DNA from: CAZWDL01 sp964632995
GTDB lineage: Bacteria; Bacteroidota; Bacteroidia; Chitinophagales; Saprospiraceae
Reading direction: 5' to 3'
DNA: 25,089 bases
Assembly: GCA_964632995.1 (NCBI GenBank)
Contig: CAZWDL010000109.1
Span: forward strand, 1 to 25,089
The notes below the pieces were generated by a model. The model had not been told where the DNA came from, ran no database searches, and worked only from the letters and a program-made list of their open reading frames with translations. Within the stretch, counting starts at the first letter, position 1; the number at the start of each line of letters is the position of its first letter. Both the position numbers and the translations under genes were made by a program. Shown piece after piece: positions 1 through 6,390 of this stretch.

Positions 1-612
1 CTTGTTGGGGCGTTTCGTGGAGACGGCGTCGTCGGCACCAGCGGAGCGGCCTATCTTTTTGAGATCAACGACGCAGCGAACCCCATTCCCGTCCCTGCCG
101 CCGCCCCGCTGATGCTCTTCGGGCCGGGGCTGGGCGCCAACGGCTTCGTCGGCCGCAGTCCCGACTTTCAGGATCTGGACCCCGTAGGCAATCTCCGCTA
201 CGACGTCGACTTCCGGCAGGTGTACGCCACCGTCCTCGAAGGCTGGCTATGTATCGACGGAGCGACGGTCAACGCCGCCCTGGGCCAAAATTTCGAGCGA
301 CTCCCGGGACTGGGCCTGCAGTGTATGACCACCTCCGCCGAACCGGTCGCGGAAGCGCCGGAACTGCGGCACTGGGTCTCCCAGCGGGAAGGCGTCATCA
401 GCATCCACTATATCCTGCGCGAGGGCGCCCGGGTGCAGGTGCAGCTGTTCAACATGCTGGGGCAGCCCATCGCCACGCTCGACCAGCAGTACCGGCCGGC
501 CGGCGAACACCGCGCAGATTACCAGCCGCCGATGCATTTACCGAAAGGCGCGTACGTGTACCGAATCCGCGCAGGGCGACGGGAAGTGAGCGGAAAGTTG
601 GTGCGCAACTGA
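1..612 (+). CDS. C-terminal part of a secreted protein with a type IX secretion sorting domain (5' end outside window)
   Basis: The frame is open from base 1 to a TGA at 610-612, giving about 203 residues of a protein whose start lies outside the window. The last ~75 residues have the pattern of a Por secretion-system (T9SS type A) C-terminal domain: a beta-strand beginning GVISIHYIL, then VQVQLFNMLGQPI, a GEHR turn, LPKGAYVYRIRAG, and a basic end at KLVRN. In this family the domain directs export across the outer membrane and is then removed or anchored. Upstream of it are two cysteines and a Gly/Pro-rich stretch that I do not recognise, so the passenger function is unknown. A strong hairpin follows the stop. 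The family call for the C-terminus is firm; nothing can be said about the cargo activity. Confidence 0.85.
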   Translation, partial: LVGAFRGDGVVGTSGAAYLFEINDAANPIPVPAAAPLMLFGPGLGANGFVGRSPDFQDLDPVGNLRYDVDFRQVYATVLEGWLCIDGATVNAALGQNFERLPGLGLQCMTTSAEPVAEAPELRHWVSQREGVISIHYILREGARVQVQLFNMLGQPIATLDQQYRPAGEHRADYQPPMHLPKGAYVYRIRAGRREVSGKLVRN

Positions 613-620
613 CGAGAATG

Positions 621-653
621 ATTGAGGGGGTGACTTTGAGTCACCCCCTCAAT
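621..653. terminator. 14-bp perfect hairpin between convergent genes
   Basis: Arms 621-634 (ATTGAGGGGGTGAC) and 640-653 pair perfectly around a 5-base loop. The right arm contains the stop codon of the minus-strand exporter gene (649-651). It sits between two converging genes and could end transcription from both sides, but neither side has a T-run, so it is not a textbook intrinsic terminator and may act as an mRNA 3' stabiliser instead. Confidence 0.6.
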
Positions 654-2844
654 CTCCCTGGGGGCCTACCATATCCCGCCAGGCTCGCGAGTAGAGGTTA
701 TCGGTTTGGAGCAGTTCCCGATGTCGTCCCTGTCGCTCGATGCGGCCGTGTTCGATGATGTAGATGCGGTCGGCGCGGCGGGCGGTTTTGAGGCGGTGGG
801 TGCAGAGGATGATACCCATTTCCTCGCGCAGGCGGCCGAGCAGATCGAGGACGAAGTGCTCCGTGTCGCGGTCGAGGGCGGCGGTGGGTTCATCGAGGAG
901 CAGCAGTTGGGGGCGGTGGTAAAGGGCGCGGGCCAGCGCGACGAGCTGGCGTTGCCCGCCCGACAAATTGATGCCTTCCTCGCCGACGATGGTAGTGTAG
1001 GATTGGGGTAGCTGTTCGAAGTAGCGGCTGAAGCCGTAGTAGTGAAAGAAGTGTTGCAGTTGCTCCAGGTCATCGGGCTGATCGCCCAGCAGGATGTTGT
1101 CCAGGAGGGTACCGTTGAAGATTTTCACTTCCTGGGACACCACCCCCAGCAGCCTGCGCCAGCTGGTGAAGGCGACCAGGTCGAGGTCGATGCCGTTCAC
1201 TTTGAGGGCGCCCGATTCGGGGGCGTAAAACTTCTGGAGGATTTGCAGAAGGGTGCTCTTGCCGCAGCCGCTTTCGCCAAGGACGGCGATCCACTCGCCG
1301 CGGCGCACGCTAAATGACACTTCTTCCAGCAATAACGGCCGCCCTGGGAAGCGGAAGGCCAAGGCATCGACGCGCAGCTCAGCGAAGTTGTTGACCACGG
1401 CGCGCGGCTTCTCCGCTTCCTCGTCGTACTCGCTTTCGATGGCAGTAAACTCGAACATGCGATCGAAGGCCACCTTTGCTTCCTGCAGCTGGATGTTAGT
1501 AAGCGCCAGCGCCCCGGCTGAGGCCATGACAATACCGATCATCTGCAGGATGGCGATCATGCCGCCGGTGGTCAGGCTGCCCTGAAGGACGTTGACAGAG
1601 CTCCAGGTGATGATGCCCACGACAAAGACGGCGCTGAGCAAATCGGTACTCAGGCTGAAGCGGATTCCAATGCGCCCGAGCTCATAGACACTCTGTTGAA
1701 AAAAGGTATATACCCCCGTCGTTAGCCGGGCGAACACGGATTGTTTATTGGTCACCTTTATCGCTCCAATGCCCTGGATGGTATCGACATAGTGGCTTTC
1801 ATTGCGGGCGTAGGCGGCCATAACGGCGCGCTGTCCCTTCACAATGGGCCGGTGGAAGCGATAGACGACGTAGGCGAATAGCGGAATCCAGACGAGCGCT
1901 ACCAGCCCGACCTGCCAGTCGTACCAGAAAATAGCGACGGTAGCGACCAGCACCATCAACACATCGATCATGGCGCTACTGACGAGAGTGGAGATCGTGC
2001 GCTGTATGCGCTGCGTATCGTTCATGCGCGCAATGAGATCGCCGGTCTTTCGATTGTCAAAAAAGGGCTTCGGCAGATGCAGCAGGTTGCCGTAAAAATA
2101 GTTGATTATGCGAACGTTAAAGTCACGGCTCTGGCGCAGCAGTAACAACTGACGAAGAAAAGACAGGAAGCTGCGCGCCAGCAGCAAGGCCAGTAGTAAG
2201 CCAACCCCTGCAAAGAGCCGGAGCCGGTCGTTGGACGGAAGAATGTCATCGATGAGCTTTTGAGAAAAAATGGCGGTGGCCAACCCCAGGATGGCGACGG
2301 CGATACCCAGTACCAGGGCCAGGCCCAGGATGTTGAGATCATCCCGGACCAGCCGGCGTATCCAGTGCCAACGACGACTGCGTTGATCCGTCTCGGATTT
2401 CAGCTGTGAAGTCGGTTTGAGTAGAAGGAGCGACCGGGACTTCCAAATATCCGCCAGTTCTTCCGGTGCCATTCGCGTAACCTCCTGATCGGCGGGATCT
2501 CCGATCAGGAAAGCGCCGGCTTGTTCGTCGAATCCATAACAGACCACAAAGTGTTGAAGATGGTTTTCCTTGACCACGTGTAGAATACAAATATCTTCAC
2601 ATTCGCGAAGGCTGGCCATGTCTGCTTCGTAACCTTCAGCTTGCAGTCCGAGTTGGACAGCCGCCTGGTAAAGCCCAAGCATGGTAGTTCCAGTGCGGCT
2701 GGTTCCACTTAGTTCGCGTAAGCGTTCCAGGGGCTGGCCGGCGCCGAAATATCGCAGGACGGACAGCAGGCAGGCTACACCACAGTCGATCTGATCGTGC
2801 TGACGAACATGGATTTTACCGAGCTTAGTGCGTGATGGCTTCAT
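649..2844 (-). CDS. Peptidase C39-containing ABC exporter
   Basis: A 731-residue fusion of protease, membrane and ATPase domains, the architecture of peptide and bacteriocin exporters that cut a double-glycine leader while exporting the peptide. The C39 domain (about 1-140) keeps its active site: Q18 and C21 in QIDCGVAC, H98 in HFVVCY and D116 in GDP. Membrane segments span about 165-450. The ATPase has Walker A GESGCGKS (523-530), signature LSGGQ (627-631), Walker B LLLLDEP (647-652) and H683. I chose the ATG at 2844 because it sits directly before the conserved C39 start; the open frame extends 65 codons further upstream but that part lies over the thioredoxin gene and resembles nothing. 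The start overlaps the end of the upstream gene by 20 bases, which suggests translational coupling. No HlyD partner or precursor peptide is visible, so the substrate is unknown. Confidence 0.93.
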   Translation of the reverse strand: MKPSRTKLGKIHVRQHDQIDCGVACLLSVLRYFGAGQPLERLRELSGTSRTGTTMLGLYQAAVQLGLQAEGYEADMASLRECEDICILHVVKENHLQHFVVCYGFDEQAGAFLIGDPADQEVTRMAPEELADIWKSRSLLLLKPTSQLKSETDQRSRRWHWIRRLVRDDLNILGLALVLGIAVAILGLATAIFSQKLIDDILPSNDRLRLFAGVGLLLALLLARSFLSFLRQLLLLRQSRDFNVRIINYFYGNLLHLPKPFFDNRKTGDLIARMNDTQRIQRTISTLVSSAMIDVLMVLVATVAIFWYDWQVGLVALVWIPLFAYVVYRFHRPIVKGQRAVMAAYARNESHYVDTIQGIGAIKVTNKQSVFARLTTGVYTFFQQSVYELGRIGIRFSLSTDLLSAVFVVGIITWSSVNVLQGSLTTGGMIAILQMIGIVMASAGALALTNIQLQEAKVAFDRMFEFTAIESEYDEEAEKPRAVVNNFAELRVDALAFRFPGRPLLLEEVSFSVRRGEWIAVLGESGCGKSTLLQILQKFYAPESGALKVNGIDLDLVAFTSWRRLLGVVSQEVKIFNGTLLDNILLGDQPDDLEQLQHFFHYYGFSRYFEQLPQSYTTIVGEEGINLSGGQRQLVALARALYHRPQLLLLDEPTAALDRDTEHFVLDLLGRLREEMGIILCTHRLKTARRADRIYIIEHGRIERQGRHRELLQTDNLYSRAWRDMVGPQGD

Positions 2845-3361
2845 GAATTGCAGGATTGAGGTGCGAAAGAATAGCTTCCATTTTTGTTTCTCCCCGGTAT
2901 TGTTTTTGCAGCCGTCCTTCCTTGTCGTAAATAAATACGGCGGGGACCGACTGGGTGCCGAAGAATTCAGCAAAGCGCCCTTCCTTATCATGCAGGAAAT
3001 GGATATTGGGCTGTTGCCATAAACCGAATTCCCTCGCAAAGTCGCGCAGAGCCGGCGGAGAGGCCCTACTAATAAGAATCAGCTGCGCGTGCTGGACAAA
3101 AGGTAAGTTTTCCCCCAACACCTTCGCCTCGTACTGACAGAAATGACAATCGGGAAGGAAGTGCACTAATAAAGTCGGTTTCCCAGTCACCCTCGGCGGC
3201 GGTGCTTTACCCACCGGCTGAAAAGATGCTACCGCGTGCTCACTCAGGTCTCGAGCGCTTTCCAGGCGTTGAACCATTTTCAAAATCTGAAAAAACAAGA
3301 AGGCCATGAGACTGCCGGCAGCCAAAACGCCTAGTAGAATGCGGAATTGTTTTCTTTCCAT
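2825..3361 (-). CDS. Membrane-anchored thioredoxin-like protein
   Basis: A 178-residue protein with an uncleaved N-terminal membrane anchor (about 9-27) followed by a thioredoxin fold of the TlpA/redoxin kind. The redox motif is C72-H-F-C75, after the strand LLVHFLPDC, and the cis-proline loop is SVPAVF (P140). The fold should face the periplasm and could reduce or form disulfides in exported peptides or partner proteins. The ATG at 3361 is used; a TTG three codons upstream (3370) is the alternative. Its 3' end overlaps the C39 exporter gene by 20 bases and a membrane-protein gene lies 46 bases upstream, all on the same strand, so the three are probably one transcript. Oxidase, reductase and isomerase roles cannot be separated from sequence alone. 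Confidence 0.85.
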   Translation of the reverse strand: MERKQFRILLGVLAAGSLMAFLFFQILKMVQRLESARDLSEHAVASFQPVGKAPPPRVTGKPTLLVHFLPDCHFCQYEAKVLGENLPFVQHAQLILISRASPPALRDFAREFGLWQQPNIHFLHDKEGRFAEFFGTQSVPAVFIYDKEGRLQKQYRGETKMEAILSHLNPAIHEAITH

Positions 3362-3407
3362 TACAATCAACAGATTTAATAATCAGGTGCAACCTGCCCT
3401 GATCAGC

Positions 3408-4088
3408 TTACATCAAGTTTAGCTGCAGAAATACGATGAACAGTATCCAAATGGTCAAACCAACGCCGTAGGTTCCCGCCACGAAATTCAACATTTCCCA
3501 GAAGGGGCGCTTGATCAAAAGCCCAAGCCCTCCCGCCAGCAGCAACCAGAAAGCAAGCTCAAATACATTTATCACACTGAGAGGATAAGCAAGCCACATA
3601 GGCACTTCCTCTTTTCCAATCCACCCAAGAAGAGAAAAAATATCGGCCTTAAATAAGTCGTCGAGCGTATGTATCTCCACTGTCAACAGGATCAGCACAT
3701 AGATCCCTTTGCCAACTGCGAAAACACTAACCGCTTTGGTCACCATACCGAAAAGGACGCGAAAGGAAACCGGATAATCCAGCAGAACACTGCCGATATT
3801 GAGGCAAATAGTGATGAGTAGTACCTGAAGTGCTACACTGAGAGGAATCATCGCGTAACTGATCCAGGCCCAGCGGTGCTGGGCTTCCAGCCACTGTGCG
3901 ATACGCTCCGTAGTGAGCTGTTCCCCAAGGGAATTGAAATACACCGCGTCTGTCAGAATGTAGCTTTCCTGCACCAGCAAAATCAAAACGTACAGCAGGC
4001 AGGTGACCAGATACATTCCCCAGGCGGACTGATCGTAGAAGTAGCCCAATGGAGATACCGCTTCATTAGTCTGTCTGAGCGTTTGCAT
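3408..4088 (-). CDS. Five-span membrane protein of unknown function
   Basis: A 226-residue protein with about five hydrophobic segments (roughly 24-42, 75-98, 113-137, 165-191, 203-223) and a hydrophilic loop at about 45-72 and 140-163. There are no charged motifs, metal sites or cysteine pairs that suggest catalysis. The general look is that of Yip1-like integral membrane proteins, but I do not recognise a family with confidence. It is first in a same-strand set with the membrane thioredoxin and the C39 exporter, which suggests a supporting role in peptide export, maturation or immunity. The ATG at 4088 is the first in frame. Upstream lies the long palindrome-rich region. Confidence 0.7.
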   Translation of the reverse strand: MQTLRQTNEAVSPLGYFYDQSAWGMYLVTCLLYVLILLVQESYILTDAVYFNSLGEQLTTERIAQWLEAQHRWAWISYAMIPLSVALQVLLITICLNIGSVLLDYPVSFRVLFGMVTKAVSVFAVGKGIYVLILLTVEIHTLDDLFKADIFSLLGWIGKEEVPMWLAYPLSVINVFELAFWLLLAGGLGLLIKRPFWEMLNFVAGTYGVGLTIWILFIVFLQLNLM

Positions 4089-4227
4089 AATCGCCTGTTT
4101 TGATTATCCCAGAGGGCTGACGAATTACAAGATTTTGGTTGCCAGGTAATTATAAAGATTCCACCCACTTTATATTCAGCAGGGTATTCTGACGTCGAAA
4201 TGGTTTTGGAAATCAAATCATCTTCGA
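4089..4227. other. Upstream region of the exporter operon
   Basis: About 140 bases without a gene between the membrane-protein start and the palindrome series. I could not find a match to the Bacteroidota TTTG / TAnnTTTG promoter. A short open frame (3983-4216, minus) begins here but runs mostly over the membrane-protein gene in another frame and has no support. Confidence 0.4.
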
Positions 4228-4285
4228 GTCAGTATGCTGACGCTTACGGTCAGCATGCCGACATTTATCGTCCGTATATACCGAC
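4228..4285. promoter_or_regulatory. Three GTC...GAC dyads repeated at 21 bp
   Basis: Three inverted repeats begin at 4228, 4249 and 4270, exactly 21 bp (two helical turns) apart: GTCAGTATGCTGAC, GTCAGCATGCCGAC and GTCCGTATATACCGAC. The first has perfect 5-bp arms; the other two each have one imperfect pair. Regular phasing on one DNA face is typical of cooperative protein binding. They lie 140-200 bp upstream of the exporter operon and about 460 bp from the HTH gene start. The protein that binds is unknown. Confidence 0.6.
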
Positions 4286-4287
4286 TT

Positions 4288-4317
4288 AATTGGTTTGAGA
4301 AGTTTCTCAAACCAATT
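4288..4317. repeat. Hairpin with 14-bp perfect arms and 2-base centre
   Basis: Arms AATTGGTTTGAGAA (4288-4301) and its exact reverse complement (4304-4317) are separated only by GT. A 2-base centre is too tight for an RNA loop without opening the top pairs, so a DNA-level role such as protein binding or cruciform formation is as likely as an RNA hairpin. No T-run follows on either strand. Confidence 0.7.
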
Positions 4318-4331
4318 TACGTCGAGTATAA

Positions 4332-4360
4332 ATATCCGAATTTGGGTATCCAAAATTTTG
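4332..4360. repeat. Two short palindromes
   Basis: An imperfect 18-base dyad around AATT (4332-4349, two mismatched pairs) is followed directly by the perfect 10-base palindrome CAAAATTTTG (4351-4360). Alone they would mean little; they are listed because they fill the gap in the palindrome series. Confidence 0.4.
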
Positions 4361-4364
4361 CAAT

Positions 4365-4384
4365 TGTCAGGGTTAACCCTGACA
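4365..4384. repeat. Perfect 20-bp palindrome
   Basis: TGTCAGGGTTAACCCTGACA is a perfect palindrome. Its outer GTCAG...CTGAC matches the outer half-sites of the dyad at 4228, which suggests the same protein could read both. The next dyad starts at its last base. Confidence 0.7.
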
Positions 4385-4420
4385 CAAATGTTTGAAAATC
4401 ATTGATTTTCGATCATTTGT
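4384..4420. repeat. Two-part dyad with ACAAATG / CATTTGT ends
   Basis: Outer arms ACAAATG (4384-4390) and CATTTGT (4414-4420) enclose inner arms GAAAATC (4394-4400) and GATTTTC (4404-4410), with a 3x3 internal mismatch and a 3-base loop. The outer half-sites are the same as in the palindrome in front of the HTH gene (4770-4789), so this may be a second site for that protein. Confidence 0.6.
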
Positions 4421-4424
4421 CGTC

Positions 4425-4451
4425 ATTATTCATGGACTTAACATGAATAAT
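4425..4451. repeat. Hairpin with 10-bp arms
   Basis: Arms ATTATTCATG (4425-4434) and CATGAATAAT (4442-4451) pair perfectly around a 7-base loop. It is the last dyad before the tandem repeat. No T-run follows on either strand. Confidence 0.6.
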
Positions 4452-4485
4452 CCGGGTTATCTCTTTCAAAACTAGGCGAAAAAGG

Positions 4486-4535
4486 TGGGACATGTTGGGA
4501 CGTTTTGGGACATCTTGGGACAAGTTGGGACATCC
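4486..4535. repeat. Five tandem 10-bp repeats, consensus TGGGACATnT
   Basis: Five consecutive 10-base units start at 4486, 4496, 4506, 4516 and 4526. All begin TGGGAC; positions 7-10 vary (ATGT, GTTT, ATCT, AAGT, ATCC). The core is conserved and the rest drifts, and the period is about one helical turn, so five copies would line up on one face of the DNA as iterons do. The array lies directly downstream of the HTH gene stop and would be in its 3' transcript as repeated TGTCCCA. The units are too short and lack spacers for CRISPR. Confidence 0.75.
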
Positions 4536-4542
4536 CGCCCCT

Positions 4543-4782
4543 AAATGAAGGTTATCTGCCTCTTTTCACTCCAGTATTTTTGGAGTTTAGAGGTTTACCA
4601 AATCTTTTATAAATCTTGCGTAAATCATCGGGCTTGACCAGCCCTTTGGAGAGACTAATGTCTTCTTTTTTCAACCATCTCTGTAGCGTTCTTCGACTTA
4701 TTCCATACTCCGATGCGATTTCCGTTCTGGTTTTAGCCTTATCGCCCATAATGACGAGTTTTTTAATTTACAAATGAAGGTT
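4543..4782. repeat. 11-bp direct repeat flanking the HTH gene
   Basis: AAATGAAGGTT occurs at 4543-4553, touching the HTH stop codon, and again at 4772-4782 inside the upstream palindrome. The copies are 229 bp apart and bracket the whole coding region. They could be half-operators or the footprint of a duplication or insertion. Confidence 0.45.
4552..4749 (-). CDS. Small helix-turn-helix DNA-binding protein
   Basis: A 65-residue basic protein. Residues 8-27 form a clear helix-turn-helix (TRTEIASEYGISRRTLQRWL), followed by a short linker and a second helix pair around KPDDLRKIYKRFGKP, then a basic tail KRGR. The layout matches short Bacteroidota HTH proteins usually annotated only as helix-turn-helix domain-containing. 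The ATG at 4749 is the only sensible start. A 20-bp palindrome sits 21-40 bases upstream of it, where it would cover the promoter, so self-regulation is likely. It is the only gene in the AT-rich palindrome region, which makes it the best candidate to bind the dyads or the 10-bp repeats; that link is inference. Confidence 0.75.
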   Translation of the reverse strand: MGDKAKTRTEIASEYGISRRTLQRWLKKEDISLSKGLVKPDDLRKIYKRFGKPLNSKNTGVKRGR

Positions 4783-4789
4783 CATTTGT
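4770..4789 (-). promoter_or_regulatory. Probable operator of the HTH gene
   Basis: ACAAATGAAGGTTCATTTGT has perfect 9-bp arms around GG, 21-40 bases before the HTH start. On the minus strand the half TTCATTTG differs by one base from the Bacteroidota -7 element TAnnTTTG, so the palindrome may overlap the promoter. The same ACAAATG/CATTTGT half-sites recur at 4384-4420. Confidence 0.55.
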
Positions 4790-5192
4790 CTGGGTAATGC
4801 AAGAAACACCTCTTCCCCAACCGGTTAGGCAAACCGGAAAAAACCTACTTTCCACAGAACGCTAAAACTTAAAGGTGATGTACAATTGGCGGCAACCGGA
4901 ATGATTAGCAAGCTCCTGGCTGTACCAGGTACACGCAAATAATATGTTGAAAAATCTTTAAATAGTCAAGTATCTGCCGTGTTTATTTTAAAATTTATTG
5001 CATATCACCGGCTTAACGATGGGTTATCCTCACTTGTCAATTCAAAAACATGCCTTGATAAGGCCTCGTTTCACCAGGCGGGAATCCAGCGGGAGGTAAG
5101 ATAAAAGGAATAGGAATAGGAAGAACAAGTCAGACGGAGGTCTCTGTTCATCCGGAAAATAACCAGGGCAGTAGAGTTGCGGATTAAAAGAT
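4790..5192. other. AT-rich intergenic region with short dyads
   Basis: No convincing gene is seen. There is a hairpin CCGGTT/AACCGG (4821-4837, 5-base loop), the dyad GTACCAGGTAC (4922-4932), and a short run of three GGAATA-like units near 5106-5121. Base composition is clearly more AT-rich than the flanking genes. No tRNA or known RNA was recognised. Confidence 0.4.
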
Positions 5193-5227
5193 GGGCATCC
5201 GGCTGCGTTTCATACCGCCGGATGCCC
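5193..5227 (-). terminator. Rho-independent terminator of the minus-strand gene at 5239-5967
   Basis: Perfect 11-bp GC-rich arms (GGGCATCCGGC / GCCGGATGCCC) with a 13-base loop lie 12 bases past the stop codon of the minus-strand gene, followed on that strand by ATCTTTTAAT. Confidence 0.8.
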
Positions 5228-5238
5228 TGAGGATAGGC

Positions 5239-5967
5239 CTACTCCACCTTCATATTCTGAATTTTATTCAGGATGAGGGCGGCTTTCATAAGGAAGTCAT
5301 CGTGGTGTTGGTGGTACTCGTTGTACACCATCATGAGCCGGGCCGCGTCGTAGGCGGCTGATTTGGGCGTAATTTGCCGCGAGGCGATGGGATGCAGCCA
5401 GTACTCGAGGTTATTGGAGCGCAGGTAGGAGCGGTCATTTTCAAAGTTGATGACCACTGCCAGTTTGTTGAGGGAGAAGAGGTAGTCGGTCTCCTTGTTG
5501 AGGTCCTTCTGCAGGTCGACGATGTTGTAGCGGCTAAAGTTGGCGCCCGATCGTTCGCAGAGGAAGACATCGCGTCGTCCGTCAAAGGTGACGATATCCC
5601 GGAAGCGGTACTTGCGCAGGTTTTTGATCAGGAAGTTCTTGATCGGCATTTTAGTGGGCCGCAACTGTTTAAAGGAATACTGCAAATCCCGGTCCTCGAG
5701 GCGGTAATCCTCGCGAAACGGTTTGCGGCGGCGCGTTCTCAGGTTTATCACTTCTTTGGCCCGGCCGATGGTATGGCCGAGTTCGTTAACCTTGGAGTAC
5801 ACGCTGACGATGTCGATGTTGGCGTTGTTGATCCAACTTTCCAGAAAGATCTTGTTGGTCCCTTCTTCGTATACTAAAAGTGCTATTTCACTGATTGCGT
5901 AAAAATTGGGGTACCCACCGTAAATGTTGCCATACTTTAATTCTAAAAATGCTGTGTTTCTGTTCAC
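5239..5967 (-). CDS. Unrecognised protein, possible degenerate DEDD-exonuclease fold
   Basis: A 242-residue soluble protein with a GTG start at 5967; an in-frame TAA lies five codons upstream and the next Met is residue 107, so GTG is forced. I do not recognise a named family. The order of elements resembles the DEDDh exonuclease (RNase H-like) fold: strand AFLELKYG (6-13) where DIETTG would be, AISEIALLVYE (24-34) as the second strand, IVTFDGRRDVFL (125-136) in place of the third motif with D133, IVDLQ...SLNKLA (149-170), and PKSAAYDAARL (201-211) in place of the HxxxxD motif with D207. The first-motif Glu is Lys (K11) and the last His is Lys (K202), so catalysis is doubtful. It stands alone, ends in a strong terminator and neighbours the HTH/palindrome region. 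The gene is real; the fold assignment is my inference. Confidence 0.65.
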   Translation of the reverse strand: MNRNTAFLELKYGNIYGGYPNFYAISEIALLVYEEGTNKIFLESWINNANIDIVSVYSKVNELGHTIGRAKEVINLRTRRRKPFREDYRLEDRDLQYSFKQLRPTKMPIKNFLIKNLRKYRFRDIVTFDGRRDVFLCERSGANFSRYNIVDLQKDLNKETDYLFSLNKLAVVINFENDRSYLRSNNLEYWLHPIASRQITPKSAAYDAARLMMVYNEYHQHHDDFLMKAALILNKIQNMKVE

Positions 5968-6390
5968 GGTTTCAGGAAATTATGATGTTAGTTAAATAAT
6001 ACATGGTTTTGGGGTGTTACGTTTTCAATTGGTCATAGTGTTTCTTTTTGCAAGTTATGCAGAAAAAAGCAATCCTTTAAAAAATTGCCACACCAATTTT
6101 TGGGCGTCTTGCATTTTCCTAAACGACACTTTTTGCACCTTAGTATATTTGCTAAGTCATTGCTTACCTATCAGTTACAGCTCTTTTAAGGCGGGTAATA
6201 TTTTTCATCGCCCCAAGAAAGCGGTGGTTCATTTTACGAACGAAGCGCTCTTTACCGGTCAAATGCTCCAAGTATATTTACAAAAAATTGTGTGGAATCA
6301 CCACACCTGTCCTTCTTTTTTGAAGGATTAAAGTTTACCTCAATTGTTTTTATTTCTCGCAGCCTGACCGAAAGCTTTAGGCCTCCCTCT
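5968..6390. other. AT-rich intergenic region
   Basis: About 420 bases without a supported gene. Two small dyads are present: GTGTGG/CCACAC (6290-6306) and CCTTC/GAAGG around six T (6311-6326). Open frames of 105 and 63 codons exist but show no family resemblance, and the second overlaps the aminopeptidase tail. Confidence 0.4.

Noticed and set aside
2845..3039. Upstream 65-codon extension of the C39 exporter
   Set aside because: It lies over the thioredoxin coding region in another frame and does not resemble a C39 N-terminus.
3983..4216. Short minus-strand ORF with a GG pair as exporter substrate
   Set aside because: It overlaps the membrane-protein gene out of frame for most of its length and lacks a leader-like N-terminus.
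4486..4535. CRISPR array or minisatellite
   Set aside because: Units are only 10 bp with no unique spacers, and the conserved core with drifting flank fits protein-binding repeats better.
4228..5100. Chromosomal replication origin
   Set aside because: No dnaA, dnaN or gyrB nearby and no cluster of TTATCCACA-like boxes; only isolated partial matches.
6014..6331. 105-codon plus-strand ORF in the intergenic region
   Set aside because: No recognisable domain, cysteine/aromatic-rich random composition and no promoter or ribosome binding site.
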